This document shows positions 56,437-64,000 of a DNA stretch of 64,000 nt, one piece after another. Below the pieces are notes generated by a model, which was not told where the DNA came from, searched no databases, and saw nothing but the letters and a program-made list of their open reading frames with translations. Made by a program: the position numbers and the translations under genes. The stretch comes from Clostridia bacterium (GTDB taxonomy: Bacteria > Bacillota > Clostridia > Oscillospirales > CAG-272), in contig JAFQFR010000038.1 in the NCBI GenBank assembly GCA_017398595.1, positions 58,082-122,081 on the forward strand, written 5' to 3'. Positions within the stretch are counted from its first letter, which is position 1. Every line of letters starts with the position of its first letter.

Positions 56437-57351
56437 ATGAAAAAGAAAAGAGATCCCGCATCCGTCAACAGCGCGCAGATGCGAAGATCGCTGCAGCGCT
56501 ATTCCCCGATCTTCCTCTTGCCGATGGTGCTTGCCTTTGCCATCGGCTTTGTATGGCCGTTTTTCCAGGGCTTGTTTCTTTCGTTCACGCAGTTCAAGAC
56601 CACGAGCAAGTGGACATGGGTAGGCATCCAGAACTATATTAAGGTTTTCCAGGATGAAAACTTCCTATATTCCTTCCTGTACACTGCCGTGTTCGCGGTG
56701 GTCTCCCTCGTAATTATCAATGTGCTCGCCTTCGCCGTTGCGTATGCGCTGACCATGAACATCCGCGGCGCCAACCTGTTCCGCACGGTGTTCTTCATGC
56801 CGAATCTGATCGGCGGCATCGTTCTCGGCTATATTTGGAGCATGATTTTCGACGGCATCCTCAGTGCATACAACACTTCCATCCTCATGAATACCACTTG
56901 GGGATTTTGGGGACTCATCATCTTGATGTGCTGGCAGCAGATCGGCTATATGATGATCATTTACATCGCGGGACTGCAAGCCGTGCCCGAAGACATGATG
57001 GAAGCGGCAAAGATCGACGGCGCAAACGGCTGGCAAACGCTCTGCAAAGTCACCATCCCGAATGTCATGCCCTCGATCACCATTTGTATGTTCCTGACGC
57101 TGACCAATTCTTTCAAACTCTTTGACCAAAACCTTGCCCTGACGGGCGGTCTCCCCTACATCATCAATCCCGACGGCAGCGCCCTGCACACTACCGAAAT
57201 GCTCGCGCTGAACATCTACAATACCTTCTACGGTCAGAACATCAACTCCCGTGGCGTCGCACAGGCAAAGGCGGTGCTGTTCTTTATCCTCGTAGCCGCG
57301 ATCGGACTGATCCAGCTTCGCGCTACCCGCAACAAGGAGGTGCAGCAGTAA
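56437..57351 (+). CDS. Sugar ABC transporter permease (MalF/UgpA type)
   Basis: 304 residues, 6 membrane segments. The EAA loop is MEAAKIDGANGWQTLCKVTIPNVMPSI, the ATPase contact site. The N-terminus is basic (KKKRDPASVNSAQMRRSLQRYSPIFLLPM). Overlaps the second permease by TAATG. The cognate ATPase is not encoded nearby and is probably a shared MsmK-like protein elsewhere. Confidence 0.93.
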   Translation: MKKKRDPASVNSAQMRRSLQRYSPIFLLPMVLAFAIGFVWPFFQGLFLSFTQFKTTSKWTWVGIQNYIKVFQDENFLYSFLYTAVFAVVSLVIINVLAFAVAYALTMNIRGANLFRTVFFMPNLIGGIVLGYIWSMIFDGILSAYNTSILMNTTWGFWGLIILMCWQQIGYMMIIYIAGLQAVPEDMMEAAKIDGANGWQTLCKVTIPNVMPSITICMFLTLTNSFKLFDQNLALTGGLPYIINPDGSALHTTEMLALNIYNTFYGQNINSRGVAQAKAVLFFILVAAIGLIQLRATRNKEVQQ

Positions 57352-58205
57352 TGCACGGTTCTCTGAAAGGTCAAAAAATCGGAAAGGTCCTGCTCTCGGT
57401 CTTCTTTTCGATCCTCAGTGTTATCTATGTTCTGCCGGTCGTCATGGTCGGCATCAACTCGTTCAAGGTCAACACCTTTGTCAAGACCCACACCTTTGCC
57501 CTGCCGAGCGGCGAAAGCTTTGCCGGATGGGACAACTTTATCAAGGGCATGACCTTTGGCAACTACCCGTTTTGGAAATCGGTGCTGTTCAGCGTGGTGA
57601 TCACGCTCCTTTCGACAGTGCTCATCCTGCTCTGCACATCCATGGCGGCATGGTACATCACGCGCGTCAACTCTGTCGTGTGCCGTATCATCTATTTCCT
57701 TTGCATATTCTCGATGGTGGTTCCTTTCCAGATGGTCATGTTCACCCTCTCGAAAACCGCCGATACCTTGAAGCTCAATACCCCCTGGACGATCCCCGTG
57801 ATCTATCTCGGATTCGGCGCAGGGCTTGCGGTCTTTATGTTCACGGGCTTTGTCAAGAGTATTCCGCTTGCCATTGAGGAAGCGGCAGCCATCGACGGCT
57901 GCGGGCCGCTCCGCACCTTCTTCGGCATCGTTCTGCCGATGCTGAAGCCCACGATGATCTCAGTCGGCATTCTGGAGATCATGTGGATCTGGAACGACTA
58001 TCTGCTCCCCTACCTCGTGCTCGATCTGAACGACTACCGCACCATCCCGATCCATATCCAGTATCTCAAGGGCAGTTACGGCACGGTAGACCTCGGCGCG
58101 ACCATGGCGCTGATCCTGCTGAGCATTATCCCGGTCATCATCTTCTATCTCACCTGCCAAAAGCACATTATCAAGGGCGTCGCGGCAGGCGCAGTGAAAG
58201 GCTGA
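57351..58205 (+). CDS. Sugar ABC transporter permease (MalG/UgpE type)
   Basis: 284 residues, 6 membrane segments. EAA loop EEAAAIDGCGPLRTFFGIVLPMLKPT and the second-permease N-terminus VLLSVFFSILSVIYVLPVVMVGINSFK. TAATG overlap with the first permease gives translational coupling. Ends at a strong terminator. Confidence 0.93.
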   Translation: MHGSLKGQKIGKVLLSVFFSILSVIYVLPVVMVGINSFKVNTFVKTHTFALPSGESFAGWDNFIKGMTFGNYPFWKSVLFSVVITLLSTVLILLCTSMAAWYITRVNSVVCRIIYFLCIFSMVVPFQMVMFTLSKTADTLKLNTPWTIPVIYLGFGAGLAVFMFTGFVKSIPLAIEEAAAIDGCGPLRTFFGIVLPMLKPTMISVGILEIMWIWNDYLLPYLVLDLNDYRTIPIHIQYLKGSYGTVDLGATMALILLSIIPVIIFYLTCQKHIIKGVAAGAVKG

Positions 58206-58211
58206 TATACG

Positions 58212-58241
58212 AAAAGACGGTTCGTTTGAACCGTCTTTTTG
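58212..58241. terminator. Terminator of the ABC operon
   Basis: AAAAGACGGTTC, GTTT, GAACCGTCTTTTT. Confidence 0.9.
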
Positions 58242-58248
58242 CTTTGTT

Positions 58249-58524
58249 TTACTGATCCTGCAGATCCGCAAAGGAAAGGTCATTTTCCAGATTGTCTCTT
58301 GCCACGTCCGTGTCGATCGCGGCATACACCGACGAGATCGGCTTTTCCTTTGCATGCGGCTTTGTGTGATATACCTTCAAGGACGGCGCCGCCGTGTTCC
58401 CCATGATCGGATTTGCATGCACATTGCCATGCTTCGCTTTTCCCTGGATCTCCGGCACGGGCGGTACGTCGTTCTTCGGTTTTACATGCGTGCGCTCGGG
58501 TCGCTTCATTCCCTGTTTTGCCAT
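58249..58524 (-). CDS. Small basic, disordered-looking protein
   Basis: 91 residues from ATG 58524 (AAGGAG 6 bases upstream, strong). Sequence MAKQGMKRPERTHVKPKNDVPPVPEIQGKAKHGNVHANPIMGNTAAPSLKVYHTKPHAKEKPISSVYAAIDTDVARDNLENDLSFADLQDQ: K/P/H-rich first two thirds, acidic C-terminus (ARDNLENDLSFADLQDQ). Such small proteins with a conserved acidic end are common in Clostridia (possibly spore-associated), but I do not recognise the family. Confidence 0.6.
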   Translation of the reverse strand: MAKQGMKRPERTHVKPKNDVPPVPEIQGKAKHGNVHANPIMGNTAAPSLKVYHTKPHAKEKPISSVYAAIDTDVARDNLENDLSFADLQDQ

Positions 58525-58569
58525 TTTGTCTCCTTCCCGCCGCCTGTCGGCGGCACAAAAAGATAAAAA

Positions 58570-58605
58570 ATCCTCGTGCAGCGAAACACTTCCCTGCACG
58601 AGGAT
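58570..58605 (-). terminator. Intrinsic terminator of the MalY-like gene
   Basis: ATCCTCGTGCAG/CTGCACGAGGAT stem, followed on the minus strand by TTTTTTATC. A second hairpin TCCCCTCGG/CCGAGGGGA lies at 58634-58663. Confidence 0.8.
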
Positions 58606-58687
58606 CTATGACGCGAAGCCAAACTTCGCGCTTTCCCCTCGGAAATAGTATTTGCCGAGGGGATCTGTTTATACATTGGCAAGCCGC

Positions 58688-59896
58688 TTACTTCCCGCAA
58701 AACACGTACTTATGCAAGCGGTCAAACGCTTCTTTTACTTTCGAGAGCGGCAGCGCAAGATTCATGCGGATATGCGCAGGGCCGTGAAACGGTCTGCCAT
58801 CCTGCCAGATGACGCCGATGTCCCAGCCCGCGCGCAGCAGCTCGTCCAAGGTCTTTCCCTGCTCCCGCAGGAATTTTTCGCAATCGAGGAACAGCATATA
58901 CGTCCCCTCGGGCGCGGTCACTTCCACGCCACGGAAATGCTCCCCAATATACGCGCAGGCAAAACGGATGTTTTCGCTCAGCGTTTCGCAGAGCTCGTCC
59001 ACCCACAGGTGCCCCTCGTCCTTGTACGCGCCGATCAGCGCATGCATGGAAAGCACGTTGATGTTGTTGTAATGCGTCAGCGCAGCCTCCCGCGCCGCCC
59101 TCTCCCGCAGCCACGGATCGTAAATGATCTGATACGCGCCGATGAGTCCCGCGAGATTGAAGGTCTTGGACGGTGCATAGAGCGCGACCGTGCGGCGCCG
59201 CGCATCCTCGCTGACCGACTGCGTCGGGATGTGCTTATGCCCGTTCAGCAGAATGTCCGACCAGATCTCATCCGAAATGACATACACATCATACTTTCGG
59301 AAGAGCTCCATCGCCCGCTCCAGCTCCCATTTTTCCCAAACGCGGCCCGTCGGGTTGTGCGGCGAGCAAAAGATCGCCGTATGAATATGATTCTCCGAAA
59401 GTTTTCGCTCCATGTCCGCAAAGTTCATGCGGTACACGCCGTCCGCGTCCTTTTCCAGGGCGCTGTGTACAAGGCGATAGCCGTTATCCGTCAGACAGTG
59501 CGTAAAGCCGATGTAGGTCGGCGAATGCAGGAAAATGGCATCTCCCTTGCTGCTGACCGCGTTCACCGCCGCAAGCAGTCCACCGAGCACGCCGTTCTGA
59601 TAGGCGATGTATTCCCGCGTCAGCCCCGTCACGCCGTTGCGCCGCGCCTGCCAGCGGATGATCGACTCGTAGTATTCGTCGCGGATCTCAAAATATCCGT
59701 ATGTGGGATGCTTCGCGCGCTCGACCAGCGCCTCGGTCACCGTCGGCACGGTTGCAAAATTCATGTCTGCGACCCACATCGGGATCGCATCCCAGCCGTC
59801 CTTCGGCGCGCCCGGCGCGTCTCCCTGTCCCAAGCCGTCCACAGCCAACGCATCCTGCCCATGTCGGTCGAGGATCGTCGTAAAATCATATGTCAT
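58688..59896 (-). CDS. MalY/PatB family PLP-dependent aminotransferase/C-S lyase
   Basis: 402 residues from ATG 59896 (AAAGGGTG 8 bases upstream; a GTG lies 9 bases further). Motifs: IPMWVADMNFATVPTVTEALVERAKHPTYGYF, AYQNGVLGGLLAAVNAVSSKGD, SPHNPTGRVW, VISDEIWSDIL and the PLP lysine in YAPSKTFNLAGLIGAY, then IRMNLALP. The MalY/PatB family has cystathionine beta-lyase activity and sometimes represses maltose genes. Here it stands alone, downstream of the ABC operon on the other strand. Confidence 0.93.
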   Translation of the reverse strand: MTYDFTTILDRHGQDALAVDGLGQGDAPGAPKDGWDAIPMWVADMNFATVPTVTEALVERAKHPTYGYFEIRDEYYESIIRWQARRNGVTGLTREYIAYQNGVLGGLLAAVNAVSSKGDAIFLHSPTYIGFTHCLTDNGYRLVHSALEKDADGVYRMNFADMERKLSENHIHTAIFCSPHNPTGRVWEKWELERAMELFRKYDVYVISDEIWSDILLNGHKHIPTQSVSEDARRRTVALYAPSKTFNLAGLIGAYQIIYDPWLRERAAREAALTHYNNINVLSMHALIGAYKDEGHLWVDELCETLSENIRFACAYIGEHFRGVEVTAPEGTYMLFLDCEKFLREQGKTLDELLRAGWDIGVIWQDGRPFHGPAHIRMNLALPLSKVKEAFDRLHKYVFCGK

Positions 59897-59932
59897 CGCA
59901 GTCACCCTTTCTCCGCAGTCCTTTTCGGTGTC

Positions 59933-59961
59933 ATTATAGCATAAAACTGCGGTGCTTGTAA
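59933..59961 (-). promoter_or_regulatory. Promoter of the MalY-like gene
   Basis: On the minus strand TTACAA (59961-59956), 17 bases, TATAAT (59938-59933). Confidence 0.65.
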
Positions 59962-59999
59962 ACCGTGGGATGCGGATTTACGAATGGATCTCCTGCTTT

Positions 60000-60845
60000 T
60001 TATTGATAGAGCGCCTTATAGATCTTCATGAATTTCTCGTCTCTGTCTTTGAGCGCCTTGTCCGCTTGATCGCCGGAATAATCATAAAATCCTTTTCCGC
60101 TTTTCACGCCGTAATTGCCCTCTTTATAGAGATCGTCCAACAGCTTTTGCGTATCGGTTGCATTGCACAGCTCTTTGTTGAGGTAGGAAGAAATATGATG
60201 GAAGGTGTCGATTCCGCCGAAGTCTACCACCTCAAAAGGACCGAATGCCGCATAGCGGAATCCGAGACCGTATTTCATGCATGCATCTACATCCGCAATG
60301 TCCGCAATTCCCTCTTCCACAAGGGAAATGGATTCGCGAAGAATCGCAAGCTGCAAGCGGTTGAGAATAAATCCGGGAACATCTTTTTTGCATACCGTGG
60401 TCTTCTTGCCTACCGCGTGCGCAAGCGCGATCACCGCATCGGTGCTTGCATCGTCGGTTTCACTTCCTCGGATGATCTCAATGCAGGGGATCAGATGGGC
60501 GGGATTCATCCAGTGCATACCCAAAAATCTGTGTTTTCCGTTTATGCGCACCGCGATGCTGTCGATCGAAAGTCCCGAGGTGTTTGTGGCGAGGATGGTA
60601 TCCTCTCTTACGATATTCGAAAGCTTTTCCCAAAAATCCTGCTTGATATCCAGCTTTTCGATAATGCTTTCGATGATGATGTCGCAGTCGGCAAGCGCGC
60701 TTACATCATTTGTAAAAACGAGGGAAGAAAGGATCTTTTCCACTTCGTCTTTGGATGCTTCGCCGTTTAAAAGCTGCGTATTTTGATTTTGCTTGACAAG
60801 TGCTTTTCCCTTTTCGAGCGCATTTTCAAAGGCATCGTATAGGTA
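60000..60845 (-). pseudogene. 3-hydroxyacyl-CoA dehydrogenase, 5'-truncated at a fusion junction
   Basis: The frame from 60743 down has the HCDH body: SALADCDIIIESIIEKLDIKQ, ATNTSGLSI, GMHWMNPAHLIPCIEIIRG and CMKYGLGFRYAAFGPFEVVDFGGIDTFHHI. Reading in the same frame upstream to about 60845 continues the family (YDAFENALEKGKALVKQNQ...LLNGEASKDEVEKILSSL), but the N-terminal GxGxxG NAD-binding strand is lost. At this point the XRE gene's coding sequence takes over in another frame. An ATG at 60743 could still give a 247-residue product lacking the start of the Rossmann fold. It would catalyse the NAD-linked 3-hydroxyacyl-CoA step of butyrate or fatty-acid metabolism if intact. Confidence 0.8.
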
Positions 60846-61099
60846 TCCATACTGTCATCTGCGGCTTTCATAATCGCTTTGACTTCTTCCGCATAGCTGT
60901 TCATATGATATCCGAAAAGGCGGTCAATAGAGACACCGAAATAGTCAGCAATAATCGGAAAAAGACTTACATCTGGAGCGCATTGGTTGTTTTCCCATTT
61001 TGAAATTGCCTGTTCCGATACTCCAAGCTTTTCAGCAAGCTGTGCTTGCGTGATTTTCTTTTCCTTGCGAAGCGTATATATATTTGTTCCGATATTCAT
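60767..61099 (-). CDS. XRE-family regulator truncated by fusion to the HCDH gene
   Basis: 110 residues. HTH MNIGTNIYTLRKEKKITQAQLAEKLGVSEQAISKWENNQCAPDVSLFPIIADYFGVSIDRLFGY, followed by the linker HMNSYAEEVKAIMKAADDSMDTY that in relatives leads into a long TPR-like region. After DTY the chain (TMPLKMRSKREKHLSSKIKIRSF) is the out-of-frame reading of the HCDH gene, so the normal C-terminus is lost. AAGGAG ribosome binding site. Probably still binds DNA; its original targets are unknown. Confidence 0.8.
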   Translation of the reverse strand: MNIGTNIYTLRKEKKITQAQLAEKLGVSEQAISKWENNQCAPDVSLFPIIADYFGVSIDRLFGYHMNSYAEEVKAIMKAADDSMDTYTMPLKMRSKREKHLSSKIKIRSF

Positions 61100-61174
61100 A
61101 AAGTTATCTCCTTGAAATGTATTTCGTGATCACTGTAATAATTATACCATTGATTAAAAAATCTTCAGTTTCGA

Positions 61175-61203
61175 TTGACATTTAATAGAAAATATGATAT
61201 ACT
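61175..61203 (+). promoter_or_regulatory. Sigma-A promoter of the leader ORF and ABC-class ATPase
   Basis: TTGACA 61175-61180, 17-base spacer, TATACT 61198-61203. Confidence 0.85.
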
Positions 61204-61247
61204 AATATCGAAGTTAATACAAATTCATGCCAAAGGAGGCGACCATT

Positions 61248-61304
61248 ATGAAAACTGCAATTGAATACATTGTCGGATGCCATGTGTCGCCGAATGCAGC
61301 ATGA
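61248..61304 (+). CDS. 18-residue leader peptide ORF
   Basis: MKTAIEYIVGCHVSPNAA then TGA, with a strong AAAGGAGG 8 bases before the ATG. It lies about 40 bases after the promoter and is followed by a perfect-stem terminator and then the ABC-class ATPase. The arrangement (promoter, well-initiated short ORF, terminator, gene) is that of leader-peptide attenuation, often seen before translation-stress or antibiotic-response genes. The peptide has no family that I recognise. Confidence 0.6.
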   Translation: MKTAIEYIVGCHVSPNAA

Positions 61305-61342
61305 CGCTTTTTGAGTATGCTTATATAATCGGCTCATATTTC

Positions 61343-61375
61343 ACGGCATATCTGACGATATGCCGTTTTTGTTTT
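61343..61375 (+). terminator. Attenuator-like terminator upstream of the ABC-class ATPase
   Basis: ACGGCATATC, TGAC, GATATGCCGT: perfect 10-bp stem then TTTTGTTTT. A further 11-bp inverted repeat (AAAAATGGTTG/CAACCATTTTT at 61382-61392 and 61431-61441) ends just before the GGAGG of the ATPase. Confidence 0.8.
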
Positions 61376-61455
61376 CCTTCGAAAAATGGTTGGCAATGTA
61401 TTCTGAATCTTCCCATTGAGAAGCACGCTTCAACCATTTTTACGGAGGTATTTTT

Positions 61456-63192
61456 ATGCAAAATTTAAACGAAATTATTAAATCACTTGATGGAAAAGCC
61501 GTATCTTCATATACAAAGCTGTACGGAAGATACGAGCGAAACGGAATTGTCTATCATATTCGCAATGTGTATGGCGGACAATTCAAATATGCGGCGGTAA
61601 CGATTGAACTGTCTTGCTGTCAGATTTTCGGTAACAATGCGTTTGATTCTTCAGACAATATCGCATTGACATCCTACATCATGCGAGAATTTTCGGCGGC
61701 GGCACACATGGCAAATGATGCCATGCAGCAGTCCGAAAGCAACGTTCAAAAAGGCTTCTTCCTTGTTTATCCGTTTGGAACGAGGGTTCTGTCAAATTCT
61801 GTAGTACAATGGAACGGTGAGACTATAGCCCTGTCCCTGACAATCAAATTGCCATATAACAGTTCATCCTATAGCGGCGGAAGCGTTTTGGCTCAGACTG
61901 TACAGGCGCATAGAGAATCTTTAGGCAGCCGCAAAAAAGGTGTCATATCCGCAAAAGCCCTGAAAATTCTGCTTACAAAGAATCTGCCCCAATTGGTTGA
62001 GAATTTTGTGGCAGACTTTGATATTGATGCGCTAAGCGAAGCTATTGCGCTTTGGTATAATCAGGAGTATATACGCCGATTTCTGAAAAATAACGGATTT
62101 GTTTCTTTTGTGGCAAACGGTGCGGTTCTTCCGAGGAAAGGGAAAACCGATTACAAGGATGCCAAAGGAGCTGTTCCGTTCACTGCACCTGAGTCAATGG
62201 AGATCAATATAACATTGCCAAACGGTGATACGGTTGGCGGAATGGGTATCCCGAAAGGCATAACGCTGATCACAGGTGATGCTTACCACGGAAAAAGCAC
62301 CATTTTGGAAGCGTTAAAGGAGGGCGTGTACAACCACGTCCTCGGTGATGGTCGGGAATATGTTATAACCGATGAAAGTGCTATGACTATTCAAGCAGAG
62401 GACGGCAGAAGTATCAAAAATACCGATATATCATTCTTTTTGCAAAAACTTCCGGTAAAATCAATTCTGCCAAAAAACTTTTCGACCGATAATGCCAGCG
62501 GTTCGACTTCACAGGCGGCGGCAATTACAGAAGCTTTTGAGGCAGGATGTCGTTTGATGCTGTTCGACGAAGACCGAAGTGCGAATAATTTCATGTATAA
62601 AGACGAAAAGATGCGTTCGGTTATAAAAAACGCGTCTACCGTTCCGTTTCTTGACAATGCTCGAATGTTTTATGAGAAGTACGGTATTTCATCCGTCATT
62701 GTTGTAGGCGCTTCGGGAGAATACTTTCGTATTGCAGATAAAGTGATTTTGGTTGAAAACTTTGTTGTTTCGGAATATAAAGATTATTCCAACGATTGTA
62801 CGAATGTTGTGCCAAGCTTTTCGCCGATGCCCAGACGGGGCGATTTTACGAATCTCGGTAGAATTTGTCTTACAAGAAACATTGAAATCAAGGATGATTC
62901 AACAATCAAAATCGGAAATGAAACGGTCGATATTACAGAGTGCGTTCCACACGCAACACGCGGTCAGCTTGATTTCATTTGCTCGTTTATCTACTATTTG
63001 ACAGTTTTTGAGCAGAGGAAAAGCGGGAACATAAAGGAATCTGTCGTGTCGTTGTACAAGAAGCTTGATTCCTGCGGATTGGATATGATTCATCAAACGG
63101 GATTCAGAGGTGCGTCGGGTGTCATTGAATATGTTCGTCCCGAAGATATTATGTCAATTTTGTATCGGTTGAAAAGCATCGCTTTTATGTGA
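61456..63192 (+). CDS. Predicted ATPase of the ABC class (PF09818-type)
   Basis: 578 residues, the usual length of the family. Walker A TGDAYHGKST at about 273-282, then VLGDGREYVITDESAMTIQAEDGRSI, a signature-like SGSTSQAAAITEAFEAG, and a Walker B region RLMLFDEDRSANNFM. The N-terminal 240 residues are specific to the family (predicted ABC ATPases, COG3044). It is cytoplasmic and soluble; the biological role is not established. GGAGG ribosome binding site. Composition is AT-rich compared with the rest of the window, in line with the regulator and GNAT neighbours. Confidence 0.88.
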   Translation: MQNLNEIIKSLDGKAVSSYTKLYGRYERNGIVYHIRNVYGGQFKYAAVTIELSCCQIFGNNAFDSSDNIALTSYIMREFSAAAHMANDAMQQSESNVQKGFFLVYPFGTRVLSNSVVQWNGETIALSLTIKLPYNSSSYSGGSVLAQTVQAHRESLGSRKKGVISAKALKILLTKNLPQLVENFVADFDIDALSEAIALWYNQEYIRRFLKNNGFVSFVANGAVLPRKGKTDYKDAKGAVPFTAPESMEINITLPNGDTVGGMGIPKGITLITGDAYHGKSTILEALKEGVYNHVLGDGREYVITDESAMTIQAEDGRSIKNTDISFFLQKLPVKSILPKNFSTDNASGSTSQAAAITEAFEAGCRLMLFDEDRSANNFMYKDEKMRSVIKNASTVPFLDNARMFYEKYGISSVIVVGASGEYFRIADKVILVENFVVSEYKDYSNDCTNVVPSFSPMPRRGDFTNLGRICLTRNIEIKDDSTIKIGNETVDITECVPHATRGQLDFICSFIYYLTVFEQRKSGNIKESVVSLYKKLDSCGLDMIHQTGFRGASGVIEYVRPEDIMSILYRLKSIAFM

Positions 63193-63223
63193 TGAGCATT
63201 GTGAAACTAAGAGGGGATTTTTT

Positions 63224-63673
63224 ATGCGAGACATTTTTGTTGAAGATTTTGAATCCGAATTATTTACGACGGCTTTCAAGAAGTATTTCGGCGAGATCAG
63301 TACATCGACACGGAATTGGGAGATGTTATTTCAGCAGATGAATGCTGAGAAGGATACCACAAAGGCGATTATGAGACTGGATGGAAATACCGTGGTTGGA
63401 TTTATTATGTTTTGCGAGATTGAGCTGCAATGTATATTCTTTTCAGAAAAATTCGGGTACATCCGCGAATTATGGGTTGATACACCGCATCGTCACGCAG
63501 GACACGGAAGTCATTTGATGCATTTAGCGGAACAATATTTTGTTAGTAGGAAGATGCCGCAAATGGCTCTCAAAGCAACATCGAATTCAGAAGAATTCTA
63601 CCGAAACCAAGGCTATTCTTCGAGTGAAGTCATCGTTTCTGAAGGGGAGAAGATTTTTACTAAAAAAATATGA
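63224..63673 (+). CDS. GNAT-family acetyltransferase
   Basis: 149 residues. Acetyl-CoA loop in ELWVDTPHRHAGHGSHLMHLAEQYF, beta-strand VVGFIMFCEIELQCIFF before it, and the C-terminal NSEEFYRNQGYSSS. The start ATG has AGAGGGG upstream. It probably acetylates a small molecule or a protein amine; the substrate is unknown. Same AT-rich block as the ABC-class ATPase, 31 bases downstream, so probably one operon. Confidence 0.87.
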   Translation: MRDIFVEDFESELFTTAFKKYFGEISTSTRNWEMLFQQMNAEKDTTKAIMRLDGNTVVGFIMFCEIELQCIFFSEKFGYIRELWVDTPHRHAGHGSHLMHLAEQYFVSRKMPQMALKATSNSEEFYRNQGYSSSEVIVSEGEKIFTKKI

Positions 63674-63723
63674 ACGGGATATTTACATAAATAAAGTATA
63701 CCGATAAAGATTCTGCAAAGAGG

Positions 63724-63761
63724 CACTGCCGAGAGTGACCAGCTGGTAACTCTCGGCAGTG
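63724..63761 (+). terminator. Terminator of the GNAT operon
   Basis: CACTGCCGAGAGT/ACTCTCGGCAGTG stem (13 bp) with a 12-base loop, then TACTTATTTTTT. Confidence 0.9.
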
Positions 63762-63785
63762 TACTTATTTTTTATATGAACAAAA

Positions 63786-63827
63786 GAAATCCGAAACCAT
63801 CACCGCTTGGCAATAATTTCGGATTTC
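63786..63827 (-). terminator. Hairpin downstream of the tRNA-like 3' end
   Basis: GAAATCCGAAA/TTTCGGATTTC stem around a 20-base loop. In the direction of the tRNA fragment (minus) it is followed by TTTCTTTTGTTC, so it would act as the tRNA terminator. Confidence 0.6.
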
Positions 63828-63833
63828 TCTCTT

Positions 63834-63879
<46 letters not shown>

Positions 63880-63885
<6 letters not shown>

Positions 63886-64000
63886 CCTGACGGTCGCATT
63901 CCGAGTTTTCCTTCGCCGGCTAAACACCGGCGATTTCGCAAGCGAAACCGGAAAACTCCGGAGTCAGCGCCTTCGGCGCTGGCTGCATCAGTGTACATCC
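63880..64000. repeat. Hairpin-rich sequence at the window end
   Basis: GCGACC/GGTCGC at about 63882-63897, GCCGGC/GCCGGT-type arms near 63915-63932, TTTCGC/GCGAAA near 63933-63946 and CAGCGCC/GGCGCTG near 63965-63981. GAGTTTTCC and GGAAAACTC bracket part of it. No gene seen; cut by the window end. Confidence 0.5.

Overview
The window looks like a chromosomal segment of a low-to-mid-GC-content Gram-positive anaerobe of the class Clostridia (Bacillota), probably gut-associated. Support comes from the maf-mreB-mreC order, an L10-leader upstream of rplJ-rplL, RNase J, DUF896 and SpoVB-like proteins, a meso-diaminopimelate dehydrogenase, SLH and dockerin modules, and many sigma-A promoters (TTGACA, 17 bases, TATAAT) paired with strong GGAGG ribosome binding sites. 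Most genes have GC-rich third codon positions. I cannot assign a family or genus from sequence alone.

Layout. 1-4735 (minus strand): a shape, division and housekeeping cluster in transcription order zapA, U32 protein, maf, mreB, mreC (cut by the window start), with 4-base ATGA overlaps between the first three. 4761-8984 (plus): proB, proA, a DUF559 nuclease-like gene and thiI. 9204-17678: an HprK-like kinase, an SLH protein, a membrane protein, a UDP-sugar 4,6-dehydratase, dxs and comM, with a cluster of DnaA-box-like sites between the last two. 17832-26204: a helical protein, RNase J, a Dabb protein, an exonuclease, a MOP flippase, a MATE pump and the leader-controlled rplJ-rplL operon. 26481-29876: an SbcCD/YhaNO-like pair. 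30090-30540: a cluster of REP palindromes. 30640-43410: a transporter, an SGNH hydrolase, a serine hydrolase, ddh, birA, an Lrp-aminotransferase-DUF896 operon, a MutS-like ATPase and a DinG-like helicase. 43488-58524: accessory genes, including two REP-associated tyrosine transposases (RAYTs), two GH43 proteins (one secreted with a dockerin), a small zinc-ribbon operon with a divergent XRE repressor, a membrane-bound MerR regulator, a second MATE pump and a sugar ABC transporter without its ATPase. 58688-64000: a MalY-type enzyme, a gene-fusion scar between a 3-hydroxyacyl-CoA dehydrogenase and an XRE regulator, then an AT-rich block (leader ORF, ABC-class ATPase, GNAT) ending next to a tRNA-Asn-like 3' fragment.

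The most notable thread is a REP/RAYT system. At least 18 copies of a palindrome with a GTAG foot and a covarying stem lie between genes. Both RAYT genes carry two inverted, in-frame copies inside their own coding sequence, flanking the HUH catalytic motif. Each RAYT carries a different REP subtype, and each subtype has an exact copy elsewhere in the window. A second hairpin repeat family flanks the DUF559 gene as an inverted pair. Other points of interest are a tandem hairpin array between mreB and mreC, a MerR gene with a 19-base promoter spacer holding a dyad, and a leader-peptide/terminator arrangement before the ABC-class ATPase.
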